Assembly (NCBI GenBank): GCA_947172415.1
Contig: OX359195.1
Coordinates: 1,426,001 to 1,490,000, forward strand
Source: Chondrosia reniformis
Lineage: Eukaryota > Porifera > Demospongiae > Chondrillida > Chondrillidae
Direction: 5' to 3'
Length of the DNA stretch: 64,000 bases
Shown here: piece by piece, positions 58,548 to 64,000 of the stretch
Position numbering within the stretch: the first letter of the stretch is position 1
How the letters are laid out: the number at the start of each line of letters is the position of its first letter
Translations under genes and position numbers: made by a program
The notes under the pieces: generated by a model
Told to the model about the DNA's origin: nothing
What the model saw: only the letters and a program-made list of their open reading frames with translations
Database searches by the model: none

Positions 58548-60240
58548 TAGTAGAAATTTAATGTACATTATAGTGCTGTAACTTTTCTAAATGAAGAGAT
58601 ATGAATCTGAAACTCTATGTCAGTGTTCACAGAGATGTATGAAAGGTTTTCAATGAGTTTTGCAAATTTTGATATCTACTCATATTTGCCCTATCTCTCA
58701 CCATACATTAACTTCGTATAGCAGTAATAAAAAGTACATCAAATGCTGTAACTCTTCCAAATGAAGAGATATCAATCTGAAACTCTATCTCAGTATTCAC
58801 AGAGATGTATGAAAGGCATCCAATGAGTTTTGCAAATTTTGATATCTGCTCATATTTGCCTTATCTCTCACCATACATTAACTTCATATAGCAGTAATAA
58901 AAAGTACATCAAGTGCTGTTACTCTTCCAAATGAAGAGATATCAATCTGAAACTCTATCTCAGTATTCACAGAGATGTATGAAAGGCATCCAATGAGTTT
59001 TGCAAATTTTAATATCTACTCATATTTGCTCTATCTCTCACCATACATTAACTTCATATAGCAGTAATAAAATGTACATCAAGTGCTATTACTCTTACAA
59101 ATGAAGAGATATCAATCTGAAACTCTATCTCAGTATTCACAGAGATGTATGAAAGGTTTTTATTGAGTTTTGCAAATTTTGATATCTACTCAAATTTGCC
59201 CTATCTCTCACCATACATTAACTTAATATAGCAGTAATAAAATGTACATCAAGTGCTGTAACTCATTCAAATGGAGAGATATGAAGCTAACCCTTTGTGT
59301 CAGCATTCACAGAAATCTATAGAGCATGTTTAATGTGTTTTTGAAATTTTGATGGAACTTAAAATTTGCCCTATCTCTCACCATGCAATAACTTCATATA
59401 GCAGTAATAAAATGTACATCAAGTGCTGTAACTCTTCCAAATGAAGAGATATCAATATGAAACTCTATCTCAGTATTCACAGAGATGTATGAAAGGCATC
59501 CAATGAGTTTTGCAAATTTTGTTATCTACTCATATTTGCTCTATCTCTCACCATACATTAACTTCATATAGCAGTAATAAAATGTACATCAAGTGCTGTT
59601 ACTCTTTCAAATGAAGAGATATCAATCTGAATCTCTATCTCAGTATTCACAGAGATGTATGAAAGGTTTTCATTGAGTTTTGCAAATTTTGATATCTACT
59701 CAAATTTGTCCTATCTCTCACCATACATTAACTTCATATACGTAGCAGTAATAAAAAGTACATCAAGTGCTGTTACTCTTTCAAATGAAGACATATAAAT
59801 CTGAACCTCTATCTCAGTATTCACAGAGATGTATGAAAGGTTTTCATTGAGTTTTGCAAATTTTGATATCTACTCAAATTTGCCCTATCTCTCACCATAC
59901 ATTAACTATAGCAGTAATAAAAAGTACATCAAGTCCTGTAACTCTTCCAAATGAAGAGATATGAATCTGAAACTCTATCTCAGTATTCACAGAGATGTAT
60001 GAAAGGTTTTCATTGAGTTTTGCAAATGTTTGATATCAACTCAAATTTGCCCTATATCTCTCCCCATACATTAACTTCGTATAGCAGTAATAAAAAGTAC
60101 ATCAAGTGCTGTAACTCTTCCAAATATTGAAACCAACACCATGTGTCAGCATTCACAGACATCTATAGAGCATGTCCAATGTATTTTTGAAATTTTCATG
60201 GAACTTAAAATTTGCCCTATCTCTCACCATACACTAACTT
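58548..60240. repeat. Satellite array, unit about 168-180 bp (second block)
   Basis: About ten units of the same satellite as at 55.5-56.7 kb, with the same two sub-types. The blocks are probably one array split by the insertion at 56.74-58.55 kb. Confidence 0.9.
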
Positions 60241-60244
60241 TGTA

Positions 60245-60985
60245 TTCCAGAATATATAGATTGAACGTTTCGACCCGTAGGTCTTCATCAGCAATAATGA
60301 GGAAAGGATTAATATTACAACAGTTGGTTTAAATAGAAAAAAATGACAGGAGTTGAAAATTGAATAAAATGCCAAAATGAAAAAATGATGTTTCTCCAAT
60401 GTACTCTTGGCCACATTCGCATGGGATCCTGTAAATGACTCCCCTTGGCTTGGTCGCTGCTGATTGGTGTCTTGACCTTCATTAGCTATAGGATGGACTT
60501 GAGTGTGCTGTTGGACTTGTGCACATAGTGTGATGCCCAGGGGTCTGCAGGTTCTCTGTGTAGATTCTCACTAAGTCCTCTGCTGTACAGTAGGCACAGG
60601 ATCTTCTTCATTGCTTGGGTGTCCGCTTCTGTGCTTTTCTGTTTCCTCAGAACCCTCCGGATGATGGTCCTAGGGAAAGGGTAGCCATTCTTCTCGAAAA
60701 CACTCTGTAGATGTTGTCTGGTGAGCATATGTTGTGCACTCTCTTCTTCAGACAGGTGATTGTCCCGTGTGTGATGGTTGGGTGGTGGTTGGACTGGTAA
60801 TTGAGATATATAGCAGTCAGTGTTGGTGGTTTCCTGTATATAGAGCTTCCCTTCCCTTCCATGGTGAACTGTATGGATTTTCTCAGTGAATTAAATCCAT
60901 ACAGTTCACCATGGAAGAGGAAGAACAAGGGCAGCTACCAGGAAAACAACCTATTGCTGATGAAGACCTACAGGTTCAATCTAGT
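60245..60985 (-). mobile_element. Penelope-like element fragment (RT end plus truncated GIY-YIG)
   Basis: On the minus strand, from about 60880 down: IQFTMEGKGSSIYRKP, then YLNYQSNHHP, ITCLKKRVHNICSPDN, HLQSVFEKNGYPFP, ILCLLYSRGLSEN, then KPRGVIYRIPCECGQEYIGE where the GIY-YIG nuclease starts and breaks off. This is the classic order of Penelope-like elements. The frame shifts near 60700, so it is dead. At 60262-60291 the minus strand carries CTGATGA, a perfect GACC/GGTC hairpin and GAAAC. A 22-bp inverted repeat at 60860-60915 (CCATGGTGAACTGTATGGAT) closes the 5' side. Confidence 0.85.
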
Positions 60986-61083
60986 TCAATTTTCATTGTA
61001 TAGATAGCTCCAATAAACTTATCTATATCAAGGAATGCAACTAAATTACCCCTTATATATCAATGCAATACATTATATACATT

Positions 61084-61690
61084 TAATCCAGAGGTATATT
61101 ATTGACCAACAGCAACATAAATTATTGATAATAGGACGTTTCAACCCGTAGGTCTTAACAAAGTTGAAAACTCCAATCCCCCAAAACCAGCTGACTGGAG
61201 TTGTCTACCAAATCCCTTGCGAGTGCGGGGACAGATACATCGGAGAAACCTCCAAGACCTTGGATGAGAGACGGAAGGAACATCAAAGAGCTGTGAGGAG
61301 ATTCGATCACAACAACTCAGTTACCACCCCATGTCAGGGACACTGGACATAACATCTCTTGGAAGGATGCTAAAGTAATCCTAAAAGAAAGACACAAGAC
61401 CAGAAGAAAGGTAAAAGAAGCCATCAAGATCAAGACCACTACCTGCTTCAACATGGATCAGGAAATCTCCCTTGATCCTATTTGGAATGACCTAATCAAT
61501 TAACTCGATCCCTTAGCCTAGAATAATTTTTATCTTAATTTAATATTCCGTTTACACCTCTCATCCAACTTCTATATAAACCCCAACCATTCCTCATTTA
61601 TCATGTTTGCTGATGAAGACCTACAGGTTGAAACGTCCTATTATCAATAATTTATGTTGCTGTTGCTCAATAATACCTCTGGATTAAATC
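61084..61690 (+). mobile_element. Penelope-like element fragment, GIY-YIG nuclease with inverted termini
   Basis: The frame at 61164-61345 reads LTGVVYQIPCECGDRYIGET then RRKEHQRAVRRF, a GIY-YIG endonuclease. After one frameshift near 61340 it resumes as TGHNISWKDAKVI ... SLDPIWNDLIN-stop, the usual Penelope C-terminus. The termini are inverted copies (ATCCAGAGGTAT...GGACGTTTCAACCCGTAGG and its complement at 61609-61686). The right copy keeps CTGATGA (61610-61616), a GACC/GGTT hairpin and GAAAC. The RT domain is missing. Confidence 0.88.
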
Positions 61691-61789
61691 ATGATCACAA
61701 CAAACAACCCTTTTCACTTCATGTAAATATATACATGTACGTATTATACGTATGTTCAGAAAAAATTATATATATACTGAAGTACATAT

Positions 61790-62200
61790 TCTACTGTACA
61801 TGTATAATACATGAAATATATACATACATATATAGCTACAGCAAATCAGGAAACTTTGATTACTTTTACAGGGAGAACATGGAGGAGGCAAACCAATCTG
61901 TGGCAGTTGTGGCTCAGTGGTAGAACAACTGGTGGTCATAACCAGCTGTCCTGGCCCGGTTCAATTCCCAGCAATTGCTTCTTTCGTGTTTTTCCCTCCT
62001 ATTGATGTTTGACTGATTATACTTGTGGTTTGATTATCACTTTGATTATTCATGTACTGCCACAAGACCAAATCTTAGGTTTAATATATTACAATTAATG
62101 TGTAGAAAGGAAATTGTATCTAACTCACTTGAAACTCACCTGCAGGCCAATGGTAGGGAGAAAGGCTATCCAAAATGAGCAAATGTCATGACTTCCTTTT
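61790..62200 (-). pseudogene. Second broken copy of the receptor 5' region (exon 1 and intron 1)
   Basis: CTACAGCAAATCAGGAAACT, TGTACTGCCACAAGACCAAA and AACTCACCTGCAGGCCAATG follow the order of receptor sequence at 46.92-47.37 kb. The start codon has become GTG (minus strand CTGCAGGTGAGTTTCAAG, against CTGCAGATGAGTACCAAG in the gene). A tRNA-like SINE is inserted. Confidence 0.7.
61900..62040 (+). mobile_element. tRNA-derived SINE
   Basis: A box TGGCTCAGTGG (61910-61920) and B box GGTTCAATTCC (61958-61968), with CTGGT/ACCAG arms between, then a non-tRNA 3' part (TTGTGGTTTGATTATCACTT). It matches the element at 34.5 kb on the other strand. Confidence 0.75.
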
Positions 62201-62547
62201 GAAAGAAACCCATGTAGTAATTTTGGGAGAAGACCAAAGGAATTTGTGTTGATCTGTAATAATATGCAGTCCCTTTTAACTTTAGTGGCTATTATTATGT
62301 ATACATTAATTCTTCTGTATAGATTTCCTCTGCATAACAATGCACGTGCACTAATTGTAAGTTGCACATGCTATATATATGGGTGTTTCAGATTAGGTGA
62401 GAGATCTACAGTAATTGTAAATGCATAATATTGTATTCACATGCATATATATTATTTTCATTTCATCATAATCAATTGCAATTATATATATACTTATAAG
62501 TACAAAACAATTTCAGTAACATGCACATGTATACTATATCATTAGCA
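62201..62547. other. Intergenic; inverted match to 54.27-54.32 kb
   Basis: TTTTGAAAGAAACCCATGTA and TTTTGGGAGAAGACCAAAG (62200-62240) match, inverted, sequence at about 54265-54325, another trace of duplication around the receptor copies. No gene seen. Confidence 0.5.
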
Positions 62548-63666
62548 CTAATATATGTATCTAGATAAAGTAATAGCTTGTGTTGTGTTTACGATCCTTT
62601 CAAATTTATCCATATTCCTACTTTCATACCAAAATGTCCAAGCTGGTTTGTAATTTTGAATGATCCTTTTACAAACAAAGCAAGGAGACAGATTGCATGC
62701 AGAATAGATGGTAATATGCCCTTGTGGAATACCATTGTTATGTAAAGCTGGAAGTATGTCATATACCAAGTTATCTTCAGCACAGTATTGGTTTGATGTG
62801 CTATAGTAACCTCTGTAAAGACTGTTACAATAACCAGATGTATTTACTACTTCCAGTATGGTATACTCAGAGTCAAAATGTCTTCCTGTTATTGTTGAAT
62901 TCTTTGGGATACATCTTTGTATTCCTTGGAGACATTGGTCGGAAATACTGAATGGCCACGGTATAATGAGAAATGACACAAGGGCACATCTTCTTGTTTC
63001 CTTGCGGAAGTCATACTGGCTCCTGTTTGCTATGTAGAATTCCTTCAGACACCTCTTAAATCCTATATACGTACATCACCAGATCCATATATGTACATAT
63101 GAATTAGGTCAATATTCAATGTACATATGAATTAGGTCAAGATTCAATATATGTCCTCTTTACCTTTGGTTTTCCATGATTTGCTGTACACTATTGGAAG
63201 AGCTTCATTTCCTGTGAAGACACCAGTTCTCTGGACCACCCTACCGCTAGATCTCTCAACAGCTACATCTGTGGTGGGGATGTTTTATTGAGGCCACGAT
63301 AATTTAAAGACCTTGCTTAATGACCAGGGAATTAACACCATTTTCTATGAAACTTGGTTGACATCAGTATAAGTAAAAAATACTTAGAATAGACTGATAT
63401 AAATAATATAATGATATAATATAAAACAATAATAATAATAATATACAATAGCATATTATTATTATATTATTTATATCAGTCTATACAATAGCATAAATAT
63501 TTATGGAGAGAAATTTGCATGAAATCTAGCAGTCCATTCGGAGTGGGTACATGCATACGTACATACTTTCATGAGTAATGTCTTCTCTCCCGTAACTTAT
63601 AGAAGAAGCTAGCACTATAACCACAGCAAGTACAGAAAGTGCTAGTAGACCAACCAGCAGATCCAT
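62548..63666 (-). CDS. Secreted or membrane-anchored deaminase-like protein, 3 exons, 239 aa
   Basis: Exons (minus): 63567-63666 (ATG), 63164-63268, 62548-63062; phases 1 and 1 agree and the frame is continuous to stop. Residues 1-24 are strongly hydrophobic (LLVGLLALSVLAVVIVLA), a signal peptide or signal anchor. The C-terminal half has C-A-E at 162-164, then a strand ITIYSAC (185-191) and P-C-F-V-C at 195-199, followed by a helix (KRIIQNY) and an aromatic strand (AWTFWYES). [H/C]-x-E followed by PCxxC is the zinc-binding and proton-shuttle signature of the cytidine deaminase fold. The strand running into S-PC resembles AID/APOBEC-like and bacterial toxin-type deaminases. Other cysteines and N-x-S/T sites suit an extracellular protein. 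Substrate unknown. The fold is inferred from short motifs only, and the 31-residue E-to-PC spacing is slightly longer than in AID/APOBEC. Confidence 0.72.
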
Positions 63667-64000
63667 ACTGGTTAGAAAGTGGTTAAAATTTTCCCTTTAA
63701 TTCAATCTGCAACTTCTGAAGCTGACAATTCCGACTCTAGTATAGAAAAAGCCTACTCGTATATACGTGCAGTGTATCAGTTAGAGATATACGTACTATA
63801 CGCACATGAATCCATCAGGTTCAGATGGATATACCATGCGAATAAATTAACGACTGCAAAGAAGCAGCTGCATCACTTGAACTATATACATGCATGTATC
63901 AGGGAGTACGGTAGTACTCCCTATGTAGGGATGACACGTTTTTTTCGTTTTCCCCATACATTGGTATAGGAGCGAAATCCCGAAATAGGCCGAAAATCGA
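63667..64000. other. Upstream of the deaminase-like gene; repeat traces
   Basis: Promoter side of the gene at 62.5-63.7 kb, with no clear TATA box. 63900-63925 holds a short palindrome (GGGAGTACGGTAGTACTCCC), and the last 30 bases (CGAAATAGGCCGAAAATCG) resemble sequence near 46.03 kb. Confidence 0.4.

Noticed and set aside
55530..60240. Hammerhead core inside the satellite unit
   Set aside because: AAATGAAGAGATAT...CTGAAAC looks superficially similar, but the CTGANGA core is not present in any unit and the order is wrong.
61900..61985. A tRNA gene
   Set aside because: A and B boxes are present but the acceptor stem does not close and a near copy with other flanks lies at 34.5 kb, so it is a SINE.

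Overview
The window looks like compact, AT-rich metazoan DNA. Genes have many short GT..AG introns (often 50-300 bp) and symmetric phase-1 domain exons (EGF, Ig, FN3). Between and inside them lie foldback MITE-like elements, tRNA-derived SINEs, Penelope-like and LINE fragments, and minisatellites. A demosponge genome of the Amphimedon type fits best; that is inference from style and gene content, not from a marker gene.

Layout. 0-1.2 kb: 5' part of an unrecognised minus-strand gene that runs off the left edge. 1.2-8 kb: repeats, including a 35-bp minisatellite of about 49 copies. 8-10.8 kb: two or three small minus-strand genes for secreted proteins. 11.4-20.8 kb: a complete 14-exon mitochondrial ABCB8-type half transporter (minus). 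It shares a 355-bp head-to-head promoter with a plus-strand gene at 21.1-30.0 kb, a type I membrane protein with an N-terminal NIDO domain and 21 near-identical calcium-binding EGF exons. 30.6-36.9 kb: a complete 10-exon succinate-semialdehyde dehydrogenase (ALDH5A1 type, minus). 37.2-47.3 kb: an Ig/FN3 cell-surface receptor (minus) with two in-frame choices of transmembrane and cytoplasmic end. 49.6-51.4 kb: a 33-bp pyrimidine-rich minisatellite. 52.3-53.8 kb: a gene related to repulsive guidance molecules (RGM), behind a duplicated copy of the receptor's promoter. 54-62.2 kb: broken receptor copies, LINE and Penelope fragments, and a satellite with a unit near 170 bp. 62.5-63.7 kb: a complete 3-exon gene for a secreted or membrane-anchored protein with a deaminase-like zinc motif (CAE...PCxxC).

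Exons were joined by hand from splice consensus, reading phase and, where a family is recognised, continuity of the protein. The ABCB8, ALDH5A1, NIDO-EGF, receptor and deaminase-like models are phase-consistent from start to stop. The strongest leads are the secreted deaminase-like protein, hammerhead-ribozyme-like cores shared by several repeat families, minisatellites that copy exon-intron junctions, the receptor with two alternative ends, and an RGM-like protein without the usual GDPH cleavage site.
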